The notes beneath the pieces were generated by a model that had not been told where the DNA came from, ran no database searches, and worked only from the letters and a program-made list of their open reading frames with translations. This document shows positions 44,340 to 52,417 of a stretch of DNA of 64,000 nucleotides, one piece after another. Origin of the DNA: an uncultured Fibrobacter sp. (GTDB lineage: Bacteria > Fibrobacterota > Fibrobacteria > Fibrobacterales > Fibrobacteraceae); contig CAKUXP010000004.1 of assembly GCA_934700345.1 (NCBI GenBank), positions 71,287-135,286 on the forward strand, written 5' to 3'. Made by a program: the position numbers and the translations under genes. Numbering within the stretch: the stretch's first letter is position 1; each line of letters opens with the position of its first letter.

Positions 44340-44350
44340 AACAAATAAAT

Positions 44351-44788
44351 TCAATTTCTAAAAATTTCAATTGCTAACAAAGAGCATACTAAATTTCCAG
44401 TATTTGCATATCGATAACAATTCGCACCCACGACATTTGGATTTTTAAAAATGATAGAACTTTGCGCTCTTGTCCCAAAAGCTGTTTGCGTTATAGCTTG
44501 AATTTGATTATAGAATTCATGTGATTTAGGAAAGATAAAGCGCAAATTTACAGTTGTGGCGTCATCTATCGAGACAAAACCATCCAAAACATCAAAAAAA
44601 TAAGCTCCATCCTGAGGACTTATCCCTACAGCAATATGCTGCGCATTTATAAAACAGGCGTCATTAGGTATTCCATTTATAGATATTTTATTTGGAGTAT
44701 TACACACGACATTTCCTCCAAATTGATATTCAGAAGCAAATGAATAAACTTCAAAAACCGCAATAAAAATAAACATTAGCAATTTCAT
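44351..44788 (-). CDS. Small secreted protein of unknown function, 145 residues, first gene of the heparinase-like operon
   Basis: A 145-residue secreted protein (signal MKLLMFIFIAVFEVYSFA). The mature part has Cys pairs and a strand-helix-strand order: CNTPNKISINGIPNDACF, then LRFIFPKSHEFYNQIQAITQTAFG, then SIIF, CYRYANTGNLVCSLLAIEI. The order is similar to the 148-residue protein at 49436 on the divergent side (LRLSLIESEEFHTDVLSMVLASS ... LVSVIYHQ ... IRLQSIGI) and, loosely, to OB-fold B subunits of AB5-type toxins. That link is weak and is offered as a hypothesis. AAAGGAAAT precedes the start. The gene overlaps the next by 4 bases if the TTG start is used. Confidence 0.65.
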   Translation of the reverse strand: MKLLMFIFIAVFEVYSFASEYQFGGNVVCNTPNKISINGIPNDACFINAQHIAVGISPQDGAYFFDVLDGFVSIDDATTVNLRFIFPKSHEFYNQIQAITQTAFGTRAQSSIIFKNPNVVGANCYRYANTGNLVCSLLAIEIFRN

Positions 44789-45033
44789 AAAATATTTCCT
44801 TTGATACCAAATTTAAATACGCAGATTATCATCGTCAAGTAAACCCGTTCATGGCAGAAAACGACAAAAAAATCCCCGGAAAACAGTTAATTTTCTAACT
44901 TGCGGATTTTCAACCCCGCTAGAGTATATTTCCTGGCAGGTTAAATTTACTTGACGACTTAAATTCGCCTTTTGCATTGGAATACTTGAATATCTAATTG
45001 CGTAATGATAAAAGATATATATATTTAAATGAG
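44789..45033. promoter_or_regulatory. Divergent promoter region with an 11-bp inverted repeat
   Basis: TTTACTTGACG occurs on the plus strand at 44946-44956 and on the minus strand at 44834-44844, so each divergent operon has one copy pointing into it. The minus copy supplies a good -35 (TTGACG) and is followed, 18 bases on, by TAAATT. The plus copy has no equally clear -10. The pair looks like a shared promoter element or activator site for the two secreted-protein operons. Confidence 0.5.
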
Positions 45034-48000
45034 ATGAACCGTCTGTTGCAAAAAATTATCTATTTATTTTTTGTTGTTGCTTCGTTGGTGGAAGTCGAGG
45101 CTTCGCCTCAGGCAATTCAATTGTTCAGCGAGAGGCATCGGACGGAATGGAACTGGATTGAATATCGACTGATATTAAAAAATGGTTCGTCTTTTCCTGT
45201 TTTAAATCCAGAAATCCGTTATTTTGCAAATGATGAATTAAAAAAAGATTCTTTGTTGACTATAGCGATTGATTATCATTCTTATTTGTATCCTGTAAAA
45301 TCATTTGTGAAAAAAAATAATCCGTATTTGACGATTTCATTTAAAATAGAAGGCTTGTTATTTGCTCAAGATTCTATTGAAATTCATTTTAGAATGTATA
45401 ACAAGAATTGGACTTCAGTAGATTTTTCGAAAGATTGGTCGTTCCAATCTGCAGAAGGAAAAAAAGAGTTACATTACTTTATAGCGGTTTATGATTCCGA
45501 TAATAATCTTTTGTGGGGAGGTAATCCGATAACAGGGGAAAGTGTTTCTGATGTGGTTCTTTGGCAAGACAGGAAAAATACGACCATTCCTTTTTATAAG
45601 GAAGATTCTTCTAAGGTCGTACATCCTGGGCGCTTTTGGCTATTAAAGGATTCGCCTCTTTCAAAAAAAGAACGCACTTTGCTGGAAATGAAAAAAATGT
45701 CGGTATTAAATGGCGGGAGATACCAGAAAAAAAATTTTTATTTGATGACGACTCCAGATCTTATCGAAAAAAGAACATTGGATTCGATTCTTTCAAAATT
45801 TTATAACGCCATTTCTGTTGATGATACAACATCTTTGGACTTGAACCTTTCTACAGAAAATTTTGCCGATTCGTTGGATATTGTCGCTAAGTGCTGGCCT
45901 GATATATCAATAAATGATTGCATAGAAAGTATAAAAGCTTGTGAAATAATAAGGTTACGGCTAGATCGGGGACTTATTTTTGCACCTTTGAGACAAAATT
46001 CTATTAGTTGTTTGGAGCGTAATCGTTTTTTAGAGTTTTTAGAAATAAAGCGGGAAGGCAAGCCGGCAAACGATGCCGGGCGTAACGCTGTAAATATATC
46101 TCCCTTGCAAAATGATTTACTGTGGCGAAAGGCCTTAAGTGCTGCACAACCATCTAATGATTGGCTTTCGGATGCTGAATATACAGGGAAAAATGTTGTT
46201 GTTGGAGTCTATGATCAAGGTATTTATTATGGGCATGCTTCTTTTAATGAGTTTGCTCAAAATGGAATTAAGCCGAGAATATATAAAGAAGGGCAGGAGC
46301 ATTTTGGGGAACATGGTACGCATGTTGCTGGGATTATTGGCGGGAATGGTTGGAACCCGGAAAGAAAAGGTCCCTATGTGGAAAACTTCGAGTATCGGGG
46401 AGTAGCTCCGAAAGTTTTGTTTTATTCGGATATAATGAGCATAGAAAACCAAATAGGAAACATTGTCAATCATTCCCATATTGATCTGGGACCTGTAGGC
46501 TTTTATTGTAGCGATGCGTACTTTACAGATAAAAACTTGTTTGAAAACTGGAAAAATGCGGATTCAACCAACGATTCTTTGTCGAAAACATCGGTATATG
46601 CTGCGGGAAATAATGGCGGGACGGTACATCAGTACGGTAAAAATATAGGTTATCATTCCATCCTGGCTAATTCAAAAAATTCTATAACAGTTGGAAACTT
46701 TTCTAGCTTTACGGGATTGCGTGAATCGCATTCTAGTATGGGACCGACTTGGGATGGACGGATTAAGCCTGATGTAATGGCTCCAGGGTCTAGCGTTCAG
46801 TATTCTTTTTCTGCCGAAAATCCGTTGCGTATAAACTTAAAGAGAATTCAAGTTTATGACGGGAAAACTAAAAAATTAAAATTTAATATGAAATTTGATT
46901 TGAAAAATTGGAAACCGAGTGGGTATTATGCGTCAACAGGTTTTAAAATCTTTCAAGAAAAAAATGAAAATGTCTTTCAAATTGTCGAAGATAGGATTTT
47001 GGATGAATTCGGAAATCGCCCGTCAGAGTCTTTTTATAATTGGAAAATCGGTGATTTTGATGGAAAAGATAGTATTTATGTTGAAAGAGGCGATTCGATT
47101 GTGGTTGAAGCTAAATATGTTTCTGGAAATTTGGTAAAGCCTTTAATAAAATCCGTTCTTTATTTTGAAAATATAAATAAGTCGTTTTTAATGAATTTTG
47201 CAAATGAAAAAGGTTCATTCTCTTTAGATTATTTAAAAACCTCTTTTACTTGGGATGGTTTGTCTGTAAACACAAAGAACATTCAACTTAATCTTGTATA
47301 TGATTTAGGCGTTTTTTCGAGCGTTCCCTGTGATGAAAAAGGTGGTTCTTGTTATAGGGAAATGGCGGGGACTTCTATGTCTGCTCCGTATGTTTCTGGA
47401 ATAGCCGCTTTAATGTATCAGCGGTTCTCGATATTGACCGGGAAATCCTTGGTGGAAAAATCTTTGCGTAATTCAACGGTCAAGGCGATTCTTATTCATT
47501 CTGCGAGTGATATGGAAGATTCCGATGAAGCCCATTTTGACAATAATCCTGATATCACGGCTGCGATGCATGATGGAACCGTTTATTATACGCCCTATGG
47601 AAAAGGTCCTGATTTTGCCACAGGTTGGGGGTGTGTAGATGCAAAATCTGCTTTGGATGTAATCAACGATTATGATTCCGCAAAAAAGGAATTCCGCCGT
47701 ATTCGAGAGTTTAGTTTAGGAAATGGCAAAGAAATGCATTGGACTTTTAATGTGCCCGCAGGAATGCCAAAAATTCGTCAAACTCTTGTATGGGATGATG
47801 CTCCCGGACTATCCCAAAATGCAAATCGAAAAATGTATTTATCTCCTAAACTAGTTAATGATTTAGATTTGTATTTAATATCTCCGTCGGGAAAATTCTA
47901 TTTTCCTTGGAAATTGGAACCTCTTCCCACGGATAATATAGATATATCGGGTGCAGTAATTGAAGATGCCTCTCGTAAATCCGGTCTAGAAAATATACGA

Positions 48001-48570
48001 GAAGCAAGTGTTAAGAACGCATATCGGGATTGCGGTAAGAATAATTCATTGGATTACAAGTGCTTCGATCATTTAAATAATGTTGAAGTTGTCGATGTGG
48101 AATCTCCAGAAGCGGGAATTTGGCAGGTTGTGGTTATGGGAAGAAATATTGTATTTGGAAACGACGAATCAAAAACAGAACAGATTGCTTCATTGGTAAG
48201 CGATTACGCATTGAGTAATTCTGAATGCCAAATATCTCATCCATACTCTCCACAGAGTGAATTGGTATGTGAATATCCGTTAGGGAAAAATCTTGTATCC
48301 TATGTGTTTTTTGACAAACGGACTTTTGTAGGCGCAGGCGATACGATATGTTTGTATGATGGGGAAAAAAGAAAGATTGGTTCTTATACCGGTAATGAAC
48401 TTGCCGGTAAAAGAATTCAAGTGAAATCCAATATTTTAAAAGTTTTGCTGAAAAGCGATAACGACGAACATCAGGGTTGGGGATTTGCTATTTCAAAAAT
48501 TGAACGAATTCCAAGTTCTCTTTTGCGGTTGCCTTTTGATGCAATCCAAAAAATAAAGGCACTCCCATGA
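45034..48570 (+). CDS. Large subtilisin-like (S8) protease with C-terminal CUB-like domain
   Basis: A 1178-residue secreted serine protease. I place the start at ATG 45034 (MNRLLQKIIYLFFVVASLVEVEASPQ), which gives a signal peptide; the upstream TTG adds a charged lead. The catalytic triad is visible: Asp394 in VGVYDQG, His427 in EHGTHVAGI, and Ser781 in GTSMSAP. The Asn oxyanion region is AGNNGG. An unusually long segment (about 340 residues) separates His and Ser, which suggests an inserted domain. After the protease comes a P-domain-like beta region (LVWDDAPGLSQN, LVNDLDLYLISPSG, near 930-985), then a CUB-like region from about 1065 (DTICLYDGE, GWGFAI). The N-terminal 300 residues may be a pro-region. 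It heads a three-gene operon and overlaps the next gene by 4 bases. Confidence 0.88.
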   Translation: MNRLLQKIIYLFFVVASLVEVEASPQAIQLFSERHRTEWNWIEYRLILKNGSSFPVLNPEIRYFANDELKKDSLLTIAIDYHSYLYPVKSFVKKNNPYLTISFKIEGLLFAQDSIEIHFRMYNKNWTSVDFSKDWSFQSAEGKKELHYFIAVYDSDNNLLWGGNPITGESVSDVVLWQDRKNTTIPFYKEDSSKVVHPGRFWLLKDSPLSKKERTLLEMKKMSVLNGGRYQKKNFYLMTTPDLIEKRTLDSILSKFYNAISVDDTTSLDLNLSTENFADSLDIVAKCWPDISINDCIESIKACEIIRLRLDRGLIFAPLRQNSISCLERNRFLEFLEIKREGKPANDAGRNAVNISPLQNDLLWRKALSAAQPSNDWLSDAEYTGKNVVVGVYDQGIYYGHASFNEFAQNGIKPRIYKEGQEHFGEHGTHVAGIIGGNGWNPERKGPYVENFEYRGVAPKVLFYSDIMSIENQIGNIVNHSHIDLGPVGFYCSDAYFTDKNLFENWKNADSTNDSLSKTSVYAAGNNGGTVHQYGKNIGYHSILANSKNSITVGNFSSFTGLRESHSSMGPTWDGRIKPDVMAPGSSVQYSFSAENPLRINLKRIQVYDGKTKKLKFNMKFDLKNWKPSGYYASTGFKIFQEKNENVFQIVEDRILDEFGNRPSESFYNWKIGDFDGKDSIYVERGDSIVVEAKYVSGNLVKPLIKSVLYFENINKSFLMNFANEKGSFSLDYLKTSFTWDGLSVNTKNIQLNLVYDLGVFSSVPCDEKGGSCYREMAGTSMSAPYVSGIAALMYQRFSILTGKSLVEKSLRNSTVKAILIHSASDMEDSDEAHFDNNPDITAAMHDGTVYYTPYGKGPDFATGWGCVDAKSALDVINDYDSAKKEFRRIREFSLGNGKEMHWTFNVPAGMPKIRQTLVWDDAPGLSQNANRKMYLSPKLVNDLDLYLISPSGKFYFPWKLEPLPTDNIDISGAVIEDASRKSGLENIREASVKNAYRDCGKNNSLDYKCFDHLNNVEVVDVESPEAGIWQVVVMGRNIVFGNDESKTEQIASLVSDYALSNSECQISHPYSPQSELVCEYPLGKNLVSYVFFDKRTFVGAGDTICLYDGEKRKIGSYTGNELAGKRIQVKSNILKVLLKSDNDEHQGWGFAISKIERIPSSLLRLPFDAIQKIKALP

Positions 48571-49427
48571 AAAATTTTTTAATTTTTTTGATTCTTGTAT
48601 CAAGCCTATTTGCGGATTCTTGGGAATCTTGGATGGTGACGGATGACAACGCCTATTCTTGGTTCGCCGAAAATTTATTGCAAAGTCCAGCTTGCATAGG
48701 CCCGGATACGATTTGCAAACAGAATTTCACTTGGATTCCTCCCGATGAACAAAAAGGAACTTATTTCATTGGAGATTCAAAGGCTCGGAAATTTCTTATA
48801 AAAATAAATGACGCTATGGCGACGCCAGATTCTTTCTGGATTTCTAATTATTGGGCGGTTGAAGATTCTTTGGATAAAGAAGTTGTTCGAAAAGATGTTG
48901 TAAATCTATCCGATTTTACTTTGCTTCCGTTTGATTCCTTGCATCATGAATACAATTTACTAGAATGGATGCGGAAACGCCCACCACTAGAAGACTTTCA
49001 AGATTTTGGTGTTGACAAAATCGGTCTGTCGCTTGATTTTATCTATCGAAAAGATTCAAGTTATTTCGCTTATTGCAATTTTATGATTGTCAATAGTTGC
49101 CTGTGCGACGAAGATTTTTATCAGCAATATGGCGATAATTATGGCTGTGGAGTATCGTCTTTCTATGTATTGGAAAACTGTCTATATCGGCAAATTGATT
49201 CGCAGACCGTAACTTCTTTGGATTTCTTAAAAACGTTTTCAACTTTGCAAAAAAAAGACTACGCCCGTTTTGTGGGAGGCTGCCCTGTTGGAATTCCAAA
49301 TGTCGTTAAACATATCAATCCTCGAAAAAATGCAATTCCATATAAAGTAAATGGAACGCATTATTTTGGAAATGCTTCTTCTGTAGTGATTCGAAATGCG
49401 GAAGTAGAAACTCATCTCAAAAAATGA
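48567..49427 (+). CDS. Secreted protein of unknown function, 286 residues
   Basis: It starts with an N-terminal signal peptide (MKNFLIFLILVSSLFA), and the mature part is rich in Trp, Tyr, Asp and Cys (CLCDEDFYQQYGDNYGCG near 192-209). It overlaps the protease gene by 4 bases (ATGA), and the next gene overlaps or closely follows it. I do not recognise a domain. The tight coupling to the protease suggests a partner, inhibitor or substrate-binding subunit. Confidence 0.7.
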   Translation: MKNFLIFLILVSSLFADSWESWMVTDDNAYSWFAENLLQSPACIGPDTICKQNFTWIPPDEQKGTYFIGDSKARKFLIKINDAMATPDSFWISNYWAVEDSLDKEVVRKDVVNLSDFTLLPFDSLHHEYNLLEWMRKRPPLEDFQDFGVDKIGLSLDFIYRKDSSYFAYCNFMIVNSCLCDEDFYQQYGDNYGCGVSSFYVLENCLYRQIDSQTVTSLDFLKTFSTLQKKDYARFVGGCPVGIPNVVKHINPRKNAIPYKVNGTHYFGNASSVVIRNAEVETHLKK

Positions 49428-49435
49428 GGTCTTTT

Positions 49436-49882
49436 ATGAAAAAATTAATTTCATTCATGTTCTTTTTTGTTTTTCTTCGTCCTTTATGGTCGACGGAAAT
49501 CTGCAATATAAAAGGTTCGTGGAAAGGTATTCCAGAGGAATCCTGTACGCAGACAGGTTTTGTCTGTCATCTTGGTTTTGATGTGAACAACGAACAAAAT
49601 GTCATTTCTTTTTATCTAGGTTCCGATTCAACGTGCCAATCTCTTTTGGATACTCGCTTTAAAACGATTCGAGTGACTGACGACTCAAAAATAAACACAC
49701 TCCGATTATCGCTCATCGAAAGTGAGGAATTTCATACGGATGTTCTGAGTATGGTCTTGGCAAGTTCAATCGCATTGTCGGCATCGAATAATAAAAAGCT
49801 AGTTTCCGTTATCTACCATCAGGTGTCAAAAGATGAATATGGTGGAATCCGTCTCCAAAGTATTGGAATCGTTGGAAATTAG
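49436..49882 (+). CDS. Small secreted protein of unknown function, related in layout to the one at 44351
   Basis: The start at 49436 (MKKLISFMFFFVFLRPLWS) is preferred because GAGG lies 6 bases before it; an ATG at 49424 overlaps the previous stop. The 148-residue protein has a signal peptide, three to four Cys residues and a strand-helix-strand pattern: LRLSLIESEEFHTDVLSMVLASSIAL, LVSVIYHQ, IRLQSIGIVG. The 44351 protein shows the same order. The resemblance to toxin B-subunit folds is only a hypothesis. It is the last gene of the protease operon. Confidence 0.65.
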   Translation: MKKLISFMFFFVFLRPLWSTEICNIKGSWKGIPEESCTQTGFVCHLGFDVNNEQNVISFYLGSDSTCQSLLDTRFKTIRVTDDSKINTLRLSLIESEEFHTDVLSMVLASSIALSASNNKKLVSVIYHQVSKDEYGGIRLQSIGIVGN

Positions 49883-50056
49883 GTACACAAGAAGTTTAAA
49901 AAAGTCAGGAATTCTGAACACGAACAACGGCATAGAAATCTGTGTTCGCTGATTTGAAGTCAATTTTACGCCTTCACAAGGGCATGTCCAACCTTTCACA
50001 ATATGTCGGCATCAAAATAGTAAAAAGAACCAGAAAACAAAGGCAAAAAAACAATC

Positions 50057-50090
50057 AAAAAAAACGCGCCGACAAAACCGCCGAGCGCGC
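50057..50090 (-). terminator. Intrinsic terminator after the aldolase-like gene
   Basis: On the minus strand a GC-rich hairpin (CGCGC pairing with GCGCG around an imperfect middle) is followed by eight or more T residues. It lies about 27 bases after the stop of the aldolase-like gene. The stem is imperfect. Confidence 0.6.
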
Positions 50091-50116
50091 TTCCAAAATT
50101 CAAACAAGCGAAACGC

Positions 50117-51067
50117 TTAAAGGTTTATCTCGTTCACCATCATCTCGTAGAACTTGCGATACTGATCCTTTTCCGGAGTCTTGCGGAATTCAATCGCCGA
50201 GGACGGGTGCAGGTTCATCGAACCGGTAATCATCTGCGGGATGATGTAGCCCCATTCGTACTTCTGGCGAAGCGGAACGAACAGTTCGGTAATCGCTTCG
50301 AGCACCGGACGGACATCGAATTTCGGATTCTTGAGGAAGCTCAGGAGAAGTTCCGTCGTGCAGTTGCCCGCGCCGCGACCCATCCCGGTCACCGTGCAGT
50401 CCAGATAATCGATATGGTCAATCACCGCCTGGATCGTGTTGCTGAAAGCGAGCTGCTGGTTGTTGTGCCCGTGAAAACCGAACTTTTTCGACTTGACGTG
50501 GTCCCGGTAACGCTTGACGCACTGGTCGATGTCTTCCTGATAGAAGTAGCCGAAAGAATCCACTAGATAGAGAACGTCCGCCTTGCATTCGTGCTCCACC
50601 TGGTCTAGGGCCTCGTCGAGTTCCGGGCCGCGGTCACGGCTTACCGCCATGATGTTCAGGGTCGTTTCAAATCCCAAATCGTGGAAAGTGTTCACCAGAT
50701 CGATTCCCTTGTCAATGTTCTTCACGTAGCTTGCCACGCGGACCATCTGGTACGGGGATTCGGAAGCCGGCTTGATTGCCTTCATGTTCACGCGCCCGAC
50801 GTCCGCCATCACAGCGAGCTTTACGGGGCTGTCAATGCCGTCGCGAACCTTCCACAGCAAATCGTCTTCACAAAATTTCCACGGGCCGTATTCCTTCGGG
50901 TCGAAAAGCTCCGGAGAATTCTTGTAGCCCATTTCCATGTAGTCGATACCCGCAGCCGTCAAAAGCTGGTAAAGGCGGCGGACAAATTCCAGGCTGAAAT
51001 CGTGCTTGTTGACAAGTCCACCGTCGCGAATCGTGCAATCGAGAACTTTAACCGAAGGATAGTACAT
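50117..51067 (-). CDS. DRE-TIM aldolase-like enzyme (HMGL-like domain)
   Basis: A 316-residue enzyme starting at ATG 51067 (MYYPSVKVLDCTIRDGGLVNKHDF), with AAAGGA 7 bases before it. The DRE-TIM metallolyase signature is visible: CTIRDGG (Asp and Arg), the metal-binding HGHNNQQLAFSNT and the Gly-rich GMGRGAGNCTTELLL. It is related to 4-hydroxy-2-oxovalerate aldolases and homocitrate-type enzymes, but the acyl-CoA or small keto-acid substrate is not predictable. It stands alone. The two palindromes upstream are shared with the Fic-like gene. Confidence 0.8.
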   Translation of the reverse strand: MYYPSVKVLDCTIRDGGLVNKHDFSLEFVRRLYQLLTAAGIDYMEMGYKNSPELFDPKEYGPWKFCEDDLLWKVRDGIDSPVKLAVMADVGRVNMKAIKPASESPYQMVRVASYVKNIDKGIDLVNTFHDLGFETTLNIMAVSRDRGPELDEALDQVEHECKADVLYLVDSFGYFYQEDIDQCVKRYRDHVKSKKFGFHGHNNQQLAFSNTIQAVIDHIDYLDCTVTGMGRGAGNCTTELLLSFLKNPKFDVRPVLEAITELFVPLRQKYEWGYIIPQMITGSMNLHPSSAIEFRKTPEKDQYRKFYEMMVNEINL

Positions 51068-51178
51068 TTTGTTTTCCTTTTCCCGCCGAGCGGGATTCCA
51101 AGTTGAAAGCAAAGATAGATTGCCTCCACGGAATGCCCAAGACAAAAAAAATCGTCATCATTCAAAAAACACCGTTTT

Positions 51179-51195
51179 AACGCATATTTTGCGTT
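51179..51195. promoter_or_regulatory. Palindromic operator candidate, copy 1
   Basis: AACGCATATTTTGCGTT is a perfect inverted repeat (AACGCA, 5-base spacer, TGCGTT). It lies about 110 bases upstream of the aldolase-like start on the minus strand and about 170 bases upstream of the Fic-like gene. Copy 2 is at 51327. The spacing and symmetry suit a dimeric regulator. Confidence 0.65.
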
Positions 51196-51326
51196 ATTTA
51201 ATAAAAACTTTGCCAAATTTCATCAATTTTCAATCTCTAAAAAAAATATTTCTCTTTCAAAATACAAAAAATTTCACATTTTCAATCCATCTGGCGGCGT
51301 AAAAATTTTCTCTTTTTAAAATTTCT

Positions 51327-51341
51327 ACGCATATTTTGCGT
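51327..51341. promoter_or_regulatory. Palindromic operator candidate, copy 2
   Basis: ACGCATATTTTGCGT repeats the core of copy 1 exactly (one outer base differs), and ends 23 bases before the Fic-like start. It would cover the promoter of that gene, which fits autoregulation by the protein's own winged helix. Confidence 0.65.
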
Positions 51342-51364
51342 TAATTATTTAAATTTTAATCAAG

Positions 51365-52324
51365 ATGCTTTTTATACACCAATATCCCGACTGGACGAAC
51401 TTCCGCTATTCCCGAACGGCGATTATCGACCCGCTCTGTCGCATCCGCTTTTTACAGGGAAAACTGCAGGGAAAAATTTTCTTTGCAAAGGATACCGTGT
51501 TTTTGGAATCCATCAAAATCCGCGACCTAAAGGCTCTCTTCAAAATCGCGGAACGGGAAGAAATTCCAACCATCATCTACCCGGCGCTTCGGAACTTTTC
51601 CCTGCCGATGAACGAAAAGCGCCTGCTTTCCCTCCATGCGGCAATCATCGAGAACGGCGGACGCTATCGCGAAGCAATCGATTTTCCGCAAAGCGAAGCG
51701 TTCAAAGGCTTCTGCGGCGTCCCCTGGGAGCGCATTCCGCAAGAAACGGCAAAGCTTTTCCGGTTTTTCAACGACTCCCAAATGGACGGAATCCTCAAGG
51801 CGGGAATCGTCCATTTCTGGTTCGGTGCGATCCGTCCGTTTGCATCGGGCAACGGAATCCTTTCGCGGATTCTCTGTGACATGATGATTTCCCGGAGCGA
51901 AAATTCCTCCCAGAGATTTTTTCCCCTTAACGAAGAAATCCTTAGCGACAAGTCCGGCTACTTCGAGGCGCTTTCTGCCGCCGAACGTTCAAATGGAGAT
52001 ATTACGGAATGGATTCTGTGGTTTCTTTCCAAAATAGAAGCCGCCCTGGAAACGGCAAAGGAAGAATGGTTGAAGTACTTCGAAACGGCAAGGCGACAAC
52101 TTTTTCTCGGAAAAATTTCATTGACGGAACGCGAACAAAATCTCGTCGGAATTCTGCGGGAAAAGTCCGACAAAAAAATTTCCTCTACAAAATGGGCCGA
52201 AATTTCTAGAATTTCCCATGATTCCGCCTTGCGGGATTTAAACAGCCTTGTAAAAAAAGGAATTCTCGCCAAATCAAACGGAAAAGGTCGAAGCACGAAG
52301 TACGAACTTAAGGAACTTTCTTAA
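51365..52324 (+). CDS. Fic-fold protein with destroyed catalytic motif and C-terminal winged helix
   Basis: This 319-residue protein begins with a DUF4172-like region (IHQYPDWTNFRYS ... FLQGKLQGKI, 4-40), followed by the helical Fic fold. Active Fic proteins carry HPFx(D/E)GNGRxxR and transfer AMP to target proteins. Here the motif is IRPFASGNGILSR near 156-168: the catalytic His is Arg157, the metal-binding Asp/Glu is Ser and the next Arg is Ile, so no AMP transfer is expected. The C-terminal 75 residues form a winged-helix DNA-binding domain (ISSTKWAEISRISHDSALRDLNSLVKKGILAK). I infer a transcription factor that kept the fold but lost the chemistry. Two copies of a palindrome stand in its upstream region. 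Confidence 0.8.
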   Translation: MLFIHQYPDWTNFRYSRTAIIDPLCRIRFLQGKLQGKIFFAKDTVFLESIKIRDLKALFKIAEREEIPTIIYPALRNFSLPMNEKRLLSLHAAIIENGGRYREAIDFPQSEAFKGFCGVPWERIPQETAKLFRFFNDSQMDGILKAGIVHFWFGAIRPFASGNGILSRILCDMMISRSENSSQRFFPLNEEILSDKSGYFEALSAAERSNGDITEWILWFLSKIEAALETAKEEWLKYFETARRQLFLGKISLTEREQNLVGILREKSDKKISSTKWAEISRISHDSALRDLNSLVKKGILAKSNGKGRSTKYELKELS

Positions 52325-52417
52325 AACCTTTTATAAAAATTTAAAAAAATGGAGACACGTTTTCCAAATAAATAATTATTTTTATGCATAAATTCACATT
52401 TACGCAAAAGGAACAAA

